Source of the DNA: Streptomyces sp. AM 4-1-1
Lineage (GTDB): Bacteria > Actinomycetota > Actinomycetes > Streptomycetales > Streptomycetaceae
Assembly: GCF_029167625.1 (NCBI RefSeq)
Contig: NZ_CP119145.1
Location: 2,046,001-2,110,000, forward strand
Direction of reading: 5' to 3'
DNA length: 64,000 bases
A program made the position numbers and the translations under genes. This document shows positions 55,401-63,916 of the stretch, piece by piece. The notes beneath the pieces are model-generated. The model was not told the origin of the DNA. It searched no databases and worked only from the letters and a program-made list of their open reading frames with translations. The number at the start of each line of letters is the position of its first letter. Positions within the stretch are counted from its first letter, which is position 1.

Positions 55401-56729
55401 AGCGAGGTCAGGCCCCTGGTGCTCAAGGGCGGCGGCACCTTCGGCGCCGTGGGCAACGTGGCCGGTGCCCTGGACCTCAGCTCCACGGCGAACGGCTACG
55501 CGAGCAGCGCTGGCCCGCAGCTCAACACCCTGCGCAGCTTCTCGGTCTCCGCGTGGGCCAAGCTCCCCAAGGCGGAGCCGTCCTCGGCGCAGGTCGTCGC
55601 GACCCAGGCCGGTGCGCAGCAGAGCGGCTTCGAGCTGTACTACTCGGGCTCGTACCGCCGCTGGGTCTTCAACCGCTACGTCTCCGACACCGCGGGCGTC
55701 CAGCCGGCCCGGGCCATGGCCAACCTCGGCAAGCCCGCCGCGGACCAGGTGTACCCCGGGGACAGCTGGCACCATCTCGTCGGTGTCTACGACAGCACGG
55801 TGAAGGAGCTACGGCTCTTCGTGGACGGCGGACTCGTGTCAACCGTGCCGTTCGCGCCCGCTCCCTGGGACGCCACGGGTCCGGTGCAGATCGGCGCGGG
55901 TTCCTACGGGGCGTTGCCCGGCTCGTTCTTCAAGGGACAGATCGACGATGTGCACCTGTACGACCGGGTGGTCTCCAAGGACGAGGTCGGTGACCTGTTC
56001 AAGCAGCACCCGCAGGTGAAGGGGCGCTGGAAGTTCGACGCCACGACGGCCGGCACCCCGGCCTCCAGCCCCGACGACAGCGCCGGCAAGCGGCCCGCGG
56101 TCCTGGGCGGCCAGGCGGCCGTCAAGCCGGGCGCGGGCTGGGTCGGCGCCGCGGGCCTGGTCCTGGACGGGGTGGACGACTACGCCGCCGCCGCGACCGT
56201 CCCGGTGAGCACCAAGGAGAGCTTCACCGCGACCGCATGGGTGAGCACCGCGAGCCGTCCGCAGAAGAAGGTCACCGTCCTGTCGGCGGAAGGCGCGGTC
56301 AACAGCGCCTTCACCGTGCGCTACACCCCGGACCCCGCGGACCCGGCGAACCAGGGTGGCTACGAGCTGGAGCTGCCCACCACGGACACGTCGGGCGCGG
56401 CCCGGCCCGCGGTCCACCATTCGAGCTTCCAGACGGACTTCGAATGGGACCACATCGCGGTCGTGTACGACGCCTTCTCCGACGAGGCGAGGCTGTACGT
56501 CAACGGCCATCTGGAGCAGGTCCTGGACGCCATGTCGTGGCGGGCCAACGTGCTGCCCTTCCAGGCGACCAAGCAGCTCCAGTTCGGCCGCAACAAGGAG
56601 AACGGGACGACCGGCGAGTACTGGCCGGGCGTGATCGACGACGTGTGGATGTTCTCCGGCGTCGCCAGTGACGCCCAGATCATCAAGCTCGGCAACGGAG
56701 AGAGCCTGAACACGGTCCCCGGGCCGTAG
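52410..56729 (+). CDS. Secreted LamG-domain protein of the RHS toxin locus
   Basis: A 1439-aa secreted protein. After a signal peptide (about aa 1-35) comes the N-terminal region shared with the protein at the left window edge, a DNRLRE-like domain (about aa 325-530, FIDPAWSSPRASAYAMV onwards), Ig-like segments (about aa 530-760) and three LamG/concanavalin-like domains (about aa 770-970, 975-1195, 1205-1435). Each LamG domain has the YTVSTWVRL or FSVSAWAKL strand and the LQFGR-KYNG-Y-DPWKG-IDETAVYDR-type end. These domains bind carbohydrate. It lies upstream of the RHS gene and may bind the wall or support toxin display. GTG 52410 has GAGGGG at 6-7 nt; TTG 52392 is an alternative. Confidence 0.87.
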   Translation: MAERTRGSVAVGAVSLLVGALLTGQLPGTSLPDASAQTPGTGGADTRVADDPAADTLSPDVDRAREQARRDGKQVEVVSERGASREVFVNPSGSLTEITHMEPVRTRRDGRWVTIDTSLRRLDGGVVPVASAADVVFSAGGSQAPLVRMTRAGRELSLSWPGTLPAPVISGSSVTYPEVLPDVDLRMTADPDGFSQVLVVKSAQAAANPALAELKLPLEGKGLTVRGTDAGGLEAVVTQAGGVAFEAAQPVMWDSGEAEAGTDAEAGTGTDARSRTAAASPTKAAGSASPAGAPRTAPSPDLYEGPGETSTRADVRASVTPDSLLLTPDPQLLSGENTRYPVFIDPAWSSPRASAYAMVSRAHPSSHFYKFDGAADSGMGFCPPNFSGLKCATNDAKRLFYQLPVTSFAGKSITSAEFVVRETFAYNCTKQPVEFWRTKPLTTTTTWNSQKASGYWIDQMPTVKAAKGATASCPDGDLEFNAKDAVTWAAANKQTKLTFGLKAPNENAESQWKRFAGNGFLRVEYNNPPNQPKQSQLTMSPGGTCTLAPKAVNVIPKATAVLSDPDKDQVYAEFKVEWDSGDGWKEHWNSGRIGPKASGQPYTISLPSTIPQNVRTSWSVRASDGKLWGPWSYAGDTQTGCYLTFDSKRPAAPTVVSPQYPVSDTTDPLDPWLDGVGQYGRFTIDSAATDVTKYWFGLNADPTAANERKPATPGGAVSVDVMPTRPGLNNLYVQAWDANNNASTIANYQFRVATGQPDRAAWTLDAPAGATQDPGSGGARPAVLGGTATLGEPGVRNTALALNGAGATDGYAAGGPHLLDTDGDYTVSTWVRLDSDAGTATAVSVDGTLHAGFYLGYEGASKRWALRVPTKDGAGAGFGGVLSPSPPEVGRWTHLAAVRDAAAGKYTFYVDGVPVGTAAFTTPWHAAANLQFGRSKYNGAYVDPWKGAIDETAVYDRPLGAADVGRLARREAVTTGRPAKAAWDFDDAATSQVAQGASEVRPLVLKGGGTFGAVGNVAGALDLSSTANGYASSAGPQLNTLRSFSVSAWAKLPKAEPSSAQVVATQAGAQQSGFELYYSGSYRRWVFNRYVSDTAGVQPARAMANLGKPAADQVYPGDSWHHLVGVYDSTVKELRLFVDGGLVSTVPFAPAPWDATGPVQIGAGSYGALPGSFFKGQIDDVHLYDRVVSKDEVGDLFKQHPQVKGRWKFDATTAGTPASSPDDSAGKRPAVLGGQAAVKPGAGWVGAAGLVLDGVDDYAAAATVPVSTKESFTATAWVSTASRPQKKVTVLSAEGAVNSAFTVRYTPDPADPANQGGYELELPTTDTSGAARPAVHHSSFQTDFEWDHIAVVYDAFSDEARLYVNGHLEQVLDAMSWRANVLPFQATKQLQFGRNKENGTTGEYWPGVIDDVWMFSGVASDAQIIKLGNGESLNTVPGP

Positions 56730-56750
56730 GGCCGCCGTCCCCGCGCGGCG

Positions 56751-56819
56751 GCGCCCGGCCCGCGGGCCGGGCGCGGCTGCCGCGCGGGCCCCGGCGCCGG
56801 GGCCCGTCCGCCGGACGGG
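56751..56819 (+). terminator. Cluster of perfect palindromes after the LamG gene
   Basis: Three hairpins lie in series: GCGCCCGGCCCG-CGGGCCGGGCGC (56751-56774), GGGCCCCGGC-GCCGGGGCCC (56786-56805) and CCCGTCC-GCC-GGACGGG (56803-56819). They start 22 nt after the stop and should terminate transcription strongly, so the RHS gene probably has its own promoter. Confidence 0.75.
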
Positions 56820-56831
56820 CCCGCCATCCAC

Positions 56832-57060
56832 GGGCCCGCGGGCCTCGGTCCACGGGCCCCCAGGTCCGTGGGCCTCCAGGTCCGTGGGCCTCCAGGTCCG
56901 CAGGTCCTCGGACCCGGAGATCCTCAGGTCCTCGGGCCCGGAGGCCCGGAGGCCCGGAGGCCCGGAGGTCCGCAGGTCCGCGAGCCCGCAGGCCCCCAGG
57001 TCCGCAGGCCCCCAGGTCCGCGAGCCCGGAGGTCCGCAAGCCCTCGGCCACCGCAGGGGC
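56832..57060. repeat. Degenerate G/C-rich repeats upstream of the RHS gene
   Basis: Short units of 9-12 bp, mainly CCCGGAGG (four in a row near 56937-56970), CAGGTCCG and GGGCCTCC, fill this stretch. It is non-coding, although a frame happens to stay open. The GGAGG cores are complementary to the CCTC of the following heptamer array. Confidence 0.7.
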
Positions 57061-57190
57061 ATCAGCCGCTCGCGGCGCGCATCCGGTCGCCGCGCGGCGG
57101 GACCCGCGACCCGAAGCGTCCGGGCCCGACCGAGCCTTCCCCTCCCGCACCCCGCTTCTCGTCTCCCGCCCCTCACACCCCGCACCCCGT

Positions 57191-57347
57191 ACCTCACACC
57201 TCACACCTCACACCTCACACCTCACACCTCACACCTCACACCTCACACCTCACACCTCACACCTCACACCTCACACCTCACACCTCACACCTCACACCTC
57301 ACACCTCACACCTCACACCTCACACCTCACACCTCACACCTCACACC
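57191..57347. repeat. Perfect heptanucleotide array (ACCTCAC), 22.4 copies
   Basis: 157 bp of uninterrupted 7-bp repeat without a single mismatch. The plus strand contains no G in this stretch. It ends one base before the AAAGGA ribosome binding site (57349-57354) of the RHS gene. Perfect copies imply recent expansion or ongoing slippage. Confidence 0.97.
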
Positions 57348-57363
57348 GAAAGGAATCACCGGG

Positions 57364-60300
57364 TTGTCCAGACCCATACCGCCGCGTCGCGCGGCCGGCT
57401 TCCATCGCTGTGCCGCCCTCACGGTGGCCGTCCTGATGGCCGGCTCGCTGTTCCAGGCCGCGCCCGCGCTCGCCGCCCCAGGGACCGGCACCGGCGCCAC
57501 GCGCCCACGCACCGTCGAGGCCGACCACCCCGTCCCCGGCAAGGCCCTCAAGGCCGCGCCGCGCAAGAAGGACGGGCTGGCCACCGGCCCCCGCCGCGCA
57601 CCCCACGCCACCTGGCCGAAAGCCGGCACGGCGCAGGTCACCCTGCCCGCCGTGCCCGCGCCGGGCGCCGGTTCCGGCACGAAGGCCAGGGCCGCGGCCG
57701 TCGCGCCGACGCCCGTACCGGGCCTGCCCGTCCGGCTGCTGGCCGCCCCGGCGGAGCCCACCGGTTCCGCCGCGAACGCGCCCGCGACCGACGCCGTGCG
57801 GGCCCAGGTGCGTGTCCTCCCCCAGGACACCGCCCGCGGCCTCGGCCTCGACGGTGTTCTGCTCTCCGTCTCCGGCACCGGACCGGCGGACACCTCCGGC
57901 GATGGCCGCCGGGTCGGCGTCAGCCTGGACTACTCCGCGTTCGGCGAGGCGTACGGCGGTGACTACGGCGCCCGGCTGCGCCTGGCCACCCTCCCGGCGT
58001 GCGCGCTGACCACCCCTGAGCTGGCCCGCTGCCGTACGACCACCCCCGTCGCGGGCCGCAACGACGGTGAGAAGCACACGGTCTCCGCCGACTCCGTGGC
58101 GCTGCGCCCCGCCGCGTCCGCGGTCCTGCTCGCCGCCGTGGCGGACCCCGCCGGCGGCACCGCGGGCGCCGGTGACTACACGGCGACCCCTCTGTCTTCC
58201 TCGGCGGCCTGGCAGACCAGCCTGCAGACGGGCGACTTCTCCTGGTCGTACCCCCTGACGGCGCCGACCGTGCCGGGCGGGCTGCTGCCCAAGCTGTCCA
58301 TCGGCTACTCCTCGGGCTCCATCGACGGCCAGACGTCCAACAGCAACAACCAGTCCTCCTGGCTCGGTTCGGGCTTCGACATGAACACCGGCTTCATCGA
58401 GCGGCACTTCAAGCCGTGCGGCGAGGACGGCGACTGGAGCCGGGACGAAGCTCCCGGCGACCAGTGCTGGGGGTACGACAACGCCACCATCAGCTTCAAC
58501 GGCCGCGCGGGCGAGCTGATCCCGGCGGGCAAGGACGTCTGGCGCATCCGCAACGACGACGGCACCCGCGTCGAGAAGCTCAGGAACGCCACCGAGCGGG
58601 CCAACGGCGACAACGACGGCGAGTACTGGAAGGTGACGACCACCGACGGCCTCCAGTACTTCTTCGGCTACAACCGCCTCCCGAGCTGGAGCACCGGCAA
58701 GCCCGAGACCAAGTCCACCTGGAACGTGCCGGTCTTCGGCAACAACGCCGACGAGCCCTGCCACCAGGCCACGTTCGCCGCGTCGTGGTGCCGGCAGGCC
58801 TGGCGCTGGAACCTCGACTACGTCGTCGACCTCAACGGCAACGCCATGTCGTACTGGTACACCCCGGAGACCAACTCCTACGGCCGCAACCGGGTGGCCG
58901 CCGACGACACCTCGTACGAGCGCGGCGGCGTCCTCGACCACATCGAGTACGGCCAGCGCAGCGACACGTTCTTCACCGCCAAGGCCGCGGGCAAGGTCGT
59001 CTTCACCAACACCGAACGGTGCATCCAGCCCACCGCCGCCGCCTGCGCCCCCGCGGAGATCGACAAGAACGCCACGCGCTGGGAGGACACGCCCTGGTAT
59101 CTGAACTGCAAGGCGGGCACCGACTGCGACAAGGGGCGTTTCGCCCCGTCCTTCTGGTCCCGCAAGCGGCTCACCAAGGTCACCACCCAGGTGCTCCAGC
59201 CCTCGGGCGGCTACGCGGACGCCGATGCCTGGGCGTTCACCCAGAAGTGGGGCGACGCCGACATCGACCGCTCCCTGCTCCTGGAGTCGATCCAGCACAC
59301 CGGCCTGGCCGCCACCCCCTCGATCACCCTGCCCAAGGTGACCTTCGGCTACAAGCAGGGGCCCAACCGCCTCGACCGGCTCGGTGACGGCATCGCGCCC
59401 TTCATCAAGTACCGGCTCGCCAACGTCTCGGACGAGTCGGGCGGTTCGATCGACGTCGCCTACTCGGAACCCGAGTGCGACTTCGCCGCGCTGCCGGTGC
59501 CGGAGACCAACACCACGCGCTGTTTCCCGCAGTACTGGCAGCCCGCCGGTGCGCCCGACCCCGTCCAGGAGTGGTTCAACAAGTACGTCGTCACCCAGGT
59601 CACCGCGACCGACCGCACCGGCGGCAGCGACGACATGGTCACCAAGTACGCCTATCTCGGCGGCGCCGCCTGGCACTATGCGGACGACGACGGGCTGACC
59701 AAGGAGAAGTACAAGACCTGGTCCCAGTGGAACGGCTACGGCCGGGTCCAGGTGCGGTCCGGCGGCTGGGACGGCATGCGCTCGCTGTCCGAGCACTGGT
59801 TCCTGCGGGGCATGGACGGCGACCGCAAGAACGCCGCGGGCGGCACCAGGCCGGTGACCGTGTCCGACGGCGAGGGCGGCAGCATCCAGGACCACGAGGC
59901 CTTCCAGGGCACCGAGTTCAAGACGATCGACTACACCGCGCCGGGCGGCACGGTGGAGAGCAGGACCGTGAGCACCCCGTGGCGCAAGGAGACCGCCAAG
60001 AGGGTACGGGACTGGGGCACCGTCACCGCGAACCTGACCGGCACCGCCGCCACCCGCACCTGGGACCGCAAGCACGACGGCAGTTGGCAGGAGACCTCCA
60101 CCGCCACGAAGTACGACGACCTGGGACGTGTCGTCGAGGACAGCGACCTCGGTGAGGCGGCGGCCGGCGACGAGGAGTGCACGATCACCTCGTACGCCGA
60201 CAACGCCACCACCTGGCTGCGGGCCCTGCCCAAGCAGGTCGAGGTCCTCGACGTGGCGTGCGGTACCGGCGTCATCTACCCCGCGCACCTGCTCTCCCGC

Positions 60301-63300
60301 AAGCGCAACACCTACGACAACCTCGCCTTCGGCGCGACTCCGACCCGGGGCCTGCTCACCAAGCAGGAGGAGCTGACCGGTTACACCGGAACGACGCCCG
60401 CCTACCGTTCCAAGAACACGGCGTACGACGGCTACGGGCGGGTGAAGTCCACCTCCGACTCGACCGGTTCCAGCAGCACGACCGTCTTCACACCGGCGAC
60501 GGCCACCAAGCCCGGCAGCTTCACCGTGACCGGTACCGAACTGGTCGCGGGCACCGCCTCCAGCGCGCAGTCCGTGGTGACCGAGTTCGACGGCGTCCGC
60601 TCGCAGCCCACCGCCACGGTGGACGCCAACGGCAAGCGCAGCGAAGCGCAGTTCGACGCGCTGGGCCGGCTCACCAAGGCCTGGCTCGCCAACCGGCCCA
60701 AGGCGTCCAGCCCGACGCCCAGTCTGGAGTACAGCTACCTGATCGCGGAGGGGTCCATCGCCGCGGTCGTCGCCAAGAAGCTGAAGAACGACGGCAGCCA
60801 GACGGCGTCGTACATCCTCTACGACGGCTGGCTGCGGCCCCGGCAGTCGCAGTCCGTCGGCCCGGACGGCGGCCGGCTGGTCGACGACACGTTCTACGAC
60901 GAGCGCGGCCTGGTCGAGCGGACCTACGCGCCGTACTACGCCACCGGCGCACCGGAGGCCGAGCTCTTCGGCGTGACCGCGCAGGGCGCCGTGGACACCC
61001 AGACCGTCAACGAGTACGACGGCCTGGGCCGCCCGACCGTGACCAGGACGCTCCAGGGCAACGGAGTGGGGACGGAACTGTCACGCACCACGACCACCCA
61101 CAGCGCCGACCTGGTCACCGTCGACCCGCCGACCGGCACCACGCCGACCGAGACGGTGCTCGACGCGGCGGGACGGGTCAAGGAGCTGCACGAGTTCCAC
61201 GGGTCGGCGCCGACCGGCGCCTTCGACAGGACGCTGTACGAGTACGACAGCGCCGGCCGCCTCACGAAGGTCACCGCCCCGGACAAGACGGTCCGCTCGT
61301 ACACCTACGACCTGCTCGGGCACCAGCTCACGTCCACCGACCCGGATTCCGGCACCACCCGGACGACGTACGACGACGCGGACCGGGTCACCACCGCGAC
61401 CGACGGCCGTCAGAAGAAACTCGCCTTCGTCTACGACCGGCTCGGCCGGCACACCGAGACCCGGGAGAACTCCACCACGGGCCCGCTGCTCGCGTCCTGG
61501 ACCTTCGACACCGTGCGCAAGGGCTACCTCAGCAGCTCCACCCGCTACGTGGGCGGCGCCGCCGGCGCGAAGTACACGCAGACGATCGACGCGTACGACA
61601 ACCTGTACCGGCCGCTGCGCACCACGGTGTCGGTCCCGGCCTCGGAGCCCGGCCTCGGCGGCACCTCGGGCGTCAGCTACCAGACCACCACCGGCTACAA
61701 CCTGGACGGGACCGTCAAGTCCGCCAGCTACCCGGCGGCCGGGAGCCTGCCCGCCGAGGTGGTGGCGCCGACCTACGACGCGCTCCAGCGCGTGGTGAAG
61801 TCCGAAGGGCTCAGCACCTACATCGGCGGCGCACGCTACAGCCTCACCGGGAAGCTGGAGGAGCTGGAGCTGGGCAGCGCGGGCAAGCGGATCTGGATCA
61901 ACAACACCTACGAGCCGGGCACCCAGCGGCTCTCCACCAGCCGCGCCGAACGCGAAGGCGTCGCGGGTGTCGACCGGGCGGCCACCTACGCCTACGACGA
62001 CTCGGGCAACGTCACGTCCGTCACCGACGCCTCGCGCCAGGGCACGGACCGGCAGTGCTTCCACTACGACTACCTCCAGCGGCTGACCGAGGCGTGGACA
62101 CCGGCCGGTGACTGCGCGCCCACGCCCGGTGCGACCGCGCTCGGCGGACCGGCGCCGTACTGGCAGTCGTACACCTACACGGCGGCCGGGAACCGCGACA
62201 CCGACACCGCGCACGACCCCGCGCTGAACGCCTCCCGGGACACCAAGCGCACCTACCGCTACGACGAGAACGGAAAGGGCCAGCCGAACACCCTGACGTC
62301 GGTCACCTCCGCCGGCGCCGTCACCGGGAAGGACACGTACACCTACGAGCCCGGCGGCGGCACCGAGTCCCGTACCCCGAGCGGTGCGGCGAAGCAGTCG
62401 TTCGCCTGGGACTCCGAGGGCAACCTCGCCTCGGTCACCGAGGGTTCGTCGGTCACCTCCTACCTGTACGACGCCGACGGCAAGCGGCTGATCAGCCACG
62501 GCCCCGGCAACACCTCGACGCTGTACCTGGGCGCCACGGAGATCACCTGGACCAAGGCCACCGGCAGGACGACGGCCCGGCGGTACTACGACCTCGGCGG
62601 GGCGAGCGCCGTACGGCAGGACAACGGCTCGCTCTCCTTCGTCGTCGCGGACCACCACGGCACCGGTGAACTCGCCGTCGACGCGAGCACCCAGACCATG
62701 GTCCAGCGCCGGAACATGCCCTTCGGTGAACCACGCGGCACGAGGCCGCCCACCGGCAGCTGGCCGGGGACCAAGGGCTTCGTCGGTGGTACGCAGGACT
62801 CCACCGGCCTCACCCACCTCGGAGCCCGGGAGTACGAACCGGGCACGGGCCGCTTCATCAGCGCCGACCCGGTGGTCGACCCGTCGGACCCGCAGCAGCT
62901 GAACGGCTACGCGTACGCGCACAGCAATCCGCTGCGGCGCAGCGACCCCTCGGGGATGTACGACCCGGACGAGCGGGACTACTGCAACAAGAACCCCGGG
63001 AAGTGCTCGGGCGGAAAGCTCATCCGGAGCAAGCCCAAGCCGTCCAAGCCGAAGAAGAACCCCAACCCGGGGATGGACAAGAAGCGCGCCCACATGCCGG
63101 CGGTCCAGAACGAGCGCCTCGAAAGGATCATCAAGGAGCTGTACATCCGGCCGCAGGTGGCGGACTCGGACGTGGTGGGCGACGGCAAGACGGCCACCGC
63201 CCTGATCGAGGAGCTGAACGAGGGCAAGGCGTTCGGCGGCGACGGGACGAAGTGGCACATCGAGAAGGCCACGGCGAAACTGGGCGGTCTGCGGGATCTG

Positions 63301-63810
63301 CTGGAGGACGACCGGAAGGCGAAGGAGAGCACCGGGAAGGGGATTCTCTCCGATTCCGACCGCAAGATCGCGCTCAACGAGTCGAAGGAGCTGTGGACGG
63401 CCATCAACGCGAACGACGTGGCCGGTCAGGTGACGAAGAACGTGAAGGCGTCACCGGCCTTCGCGAAGACGCTGTCCAAACTCGTCAAGACCGTCATCTC
63501 GTCGGAGTCGATGAGCGAGGTCACCGGCCAGAAGTTCGCGATCCCCGAGAACCTGCACCCGAAGGCCCCGCAGCGGGCCGCGCCCACCGGTGAACGGGTG
63601 CAGGGGCGTGGCTTCGCCAAGGCGTTCGGGGTGGTGGGCGGCGCCGCCAGTGCCGCGCAGTATCCGATGGACGTCTACAACTACGGGTTCGAGGAAGCCA
63701 CGAAGAAGCTCACGGAATCGCTCACGGACCCGCTCGACATGATCCCCGACGGGCAGGGCGCGGGATGCGCGCTCTTCGGCGACTGCTACGTGGTCGTGCC
63801 GGTGATCTGA
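57364..63810 (+). CDS. Secreted RHS/YD-repeat polymorphic toxin
   Basis: A 2148-aa secreted protein: signal peptide (about aa 1-40), an N-terminal SpvB/TcdB-like part (about aa 285-1000, LLPKLSIGYSSGSIDGQ), YD repeats (about aa 1005-1710, for example YEYDSAGRLTKVTAPDK), then the RHS core (about aa 1763-1865: FGEPRG, REYEPGTGRFISADPVVDP, NGYAYAHSNPLRRSDPSG). YD repeats form a shell around the toxic C-terminal tip, released after the DPSGM site. The tip (about aa 1866-2148) holds GDGKTATALIEELNEGKAFG and WHIEKATAKLGGLRDLL, like a segment seen in other polymorphic toxins (recalled), then an uncharacterised end (GCALFGDCYVVVPVI). Start TTG 57364 has AAAGGA at 9 nt. Toxic activity not identified. 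Confidence 0.9.
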   Translation: MSRPIPPRRAAGFHRCAALTVAVLMAGSLFQAAPALAAPGTGTGATRPRTVEADHPVPGKALKAAPRKKDGLATGPRRAPHATWPKAGTAQVTLPAVPAPGAGSGTKARAAAVAPTPVPGLPVRLLAAPAEPTGSAANAPATDAVRAQVRVLPQDTARGLGLDGVLLSVSGTGPADTSGDGRRVGVSLDYSAFGEAYGGDYGARLRLATLPACALTTPELARCRTTTPVAGRNDGEKHTVSADSVALRPAASAVLLAAVADPAGGTAGAGDYTATPLSSSAAWQTSLQTGDFSWSYPLTAPTVPGGLLPKLSIGYSSGSIDGQTSNSNNQSSWLGSGFDMNTGFIERHFKPCGEDGDWSRDEAPGDQCWGYDNATISFNGRAGELIPAGKDVWRIRNDDGTRVEKLRNATERANGDNDGEYWKVTTTDGLQYFFGYNRLPSWSTGKPETKSTWNVPVFGNNADEPCHQATFAASWCRQAWRWNLDYVVDLNGNAMSYWYTPETNSYGRNRVAADDTSYERGGVLDHIEYGQRSDTFFTAKAAGKVVFTNTERCIQPTAAACAPAEIDKNATRWEDTPWYLNCKAGTDCDKGRFAPSFWSRKRLTKVTTQVLQPSGGYADADAWAFTQKWGDADIDRSLLLESIQHTGLAATPSITLPKVTFGYKQGPNRLDRLGDGIAPFIKYRLANVSDESGGSIDVAYSEPECDFAALPVPETNTTRCFPQYWQPAGAPDPVQEWFNKYVVTQVTATDRTGGSDDMVTKYAYLGGAAWHYADDDGLTKEKYKTWSQWNGYGRVQVRSGGWDGMRSLSEHWFLRGMDGDRKNAAGGTRPVTVSDGEGGSIQDHEAFQGTEFKTIDYTAPGGTVESRTVSTPWRKETAKRVRDWGTVTANLTGTAATRTWDRKHDGSWQETSTATKYDDLGRVVEDSDLGEAAAGDEECTITSYADNATTWLRALPKQVEVLDVACGTGVIYPAHLLSRKRNTYDNLAFGATPTRGLLTKQEELTGYTGTTPAYRSKNTAYDGYGRVKSTSDSTGSSSTTVFTPATATKPGSFTVTGTELVAGTASSAQSVVTEFDGVRSQPTATVDANGKRSEAQFDALGRLTKAWLANRPKASSPTPSLEYSYLIAEGSIAAVVAKKLKNDGSQTASYILYDGWLRPRQSQSVGPDGGRLVDDTFYDERGLVERTYAPYYATGAPEAELFGVTAQGAVDTQTVNEYDGLGRPTVTRTLQGNGVGTELSRTTTTHSADLVTVDPPTGTTPTETVLDAAGRVKELHEFHGSAPTGAFDRTLYEYDSAGRLTKVTAPDKTVRSYTYDLLGHQLTSTDPDSGTTRTTYDDADRVTTATDGRQKKLAFVYDRLGRHTETRENSTTGPLLASWTFDTVRKGYLSSSTRYVGGAAGAKYTQTIDAYDNLYRPLRTTVSVPASEPGLGGTSGVSYQTTTGYNLDGTVKSASYPAAGSLPAEVVAPTYDALQRVVKSEGLSTYIGGARYSLTGKLEELELGSAGKRIWINNTYEPGTQRLSTSRAEREGVAGVDRAATYAYDDSGNVTSVTDASRQGTDRQCFHYDYLQRLTEAWTPAGDCAPTPGATALGGPAPYWQSYTYTAAGNRDTDTAHDPALNASRDTKRTYRYDENGKGQPNTLTSVTSAGAVTGKDTYTYEPGGGTESRTPSGAAKQSFAWDSEGNLASVTEGSSVTSYLYDADGKRLISHGPGNTSTLYLGATEITWTKATGRTTARRYYDLGGASAVRQDNGSLSFVVADHHGTGELAVDASTQTMVQRRNMPFGEPRGTRPPTGSWPGTKGFVGGTQDSTGLTHLGAREYEPGTGRFISADPVVDPSDPQQLNGYAYAHSNPLRRSDPSGMYDPDERDYCNKNPGKCSGGKLIRSKPKPSKPKKNPNPGMDKKRAHMPAVQNERLERIIKELYIRPQVADSDVVGDGKTATALIEELNEGKAFGGDGTKWHIEKATAKLGGLRDLLEDDRKAKESTGKGILSDSDRKIALNESKELWTAINANDVAGQVTKNVKASPAFAKTLSKLVKTVISSESMSEVTGQKFAIPENLHPKAPQRAAPTGERVQGRGFAKAFGVVGGAASAAQYPMDVYNYGFEEATKKLTESLTDPLDMIPDGQGAGCALFGDCYVVVPVI

Positions 63811-63846
63811 CACCGGGCCGACCCGCGGGGAACACCAGAGGAACGC

Positions 63847-63891
63847 GCACGGCCGGCCGGGAATCCCTCCCGGCCGGCCGTGCGGTATTTT
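63847..63891 (+). terminator. Intrinsic terminator after the RHS toxin gene
   Basis: GCACGGCCGGCCGGGA and TCCCGGCCGGCCGTGC form a perfect 16-bp stem with loop ATCCC, followed by GGTATTTT. The T-run makes it an unusually canonical terminator for this genome. Confidence 0.88.
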
Positions 63892-63916
63892 GCGCGAGAC
63901 GAAGGAGTACGGACAC

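Noticed and set aside
57191..57347. Array considered as CRISPR
   Set aside because: The 7-bp units are contiguous, without spacers, and no cas gene is nearby.
56884..57363. In-frame upstream extension of the RHS gene through the heptamer array (HTSHLTP repeats)
   Set aside because: No RBS precedes GTG 56884, and a proper signal peptide follows directly after AAAGGA/TTG 57364. It is kept only as an alternative in the slippage hypothesis.
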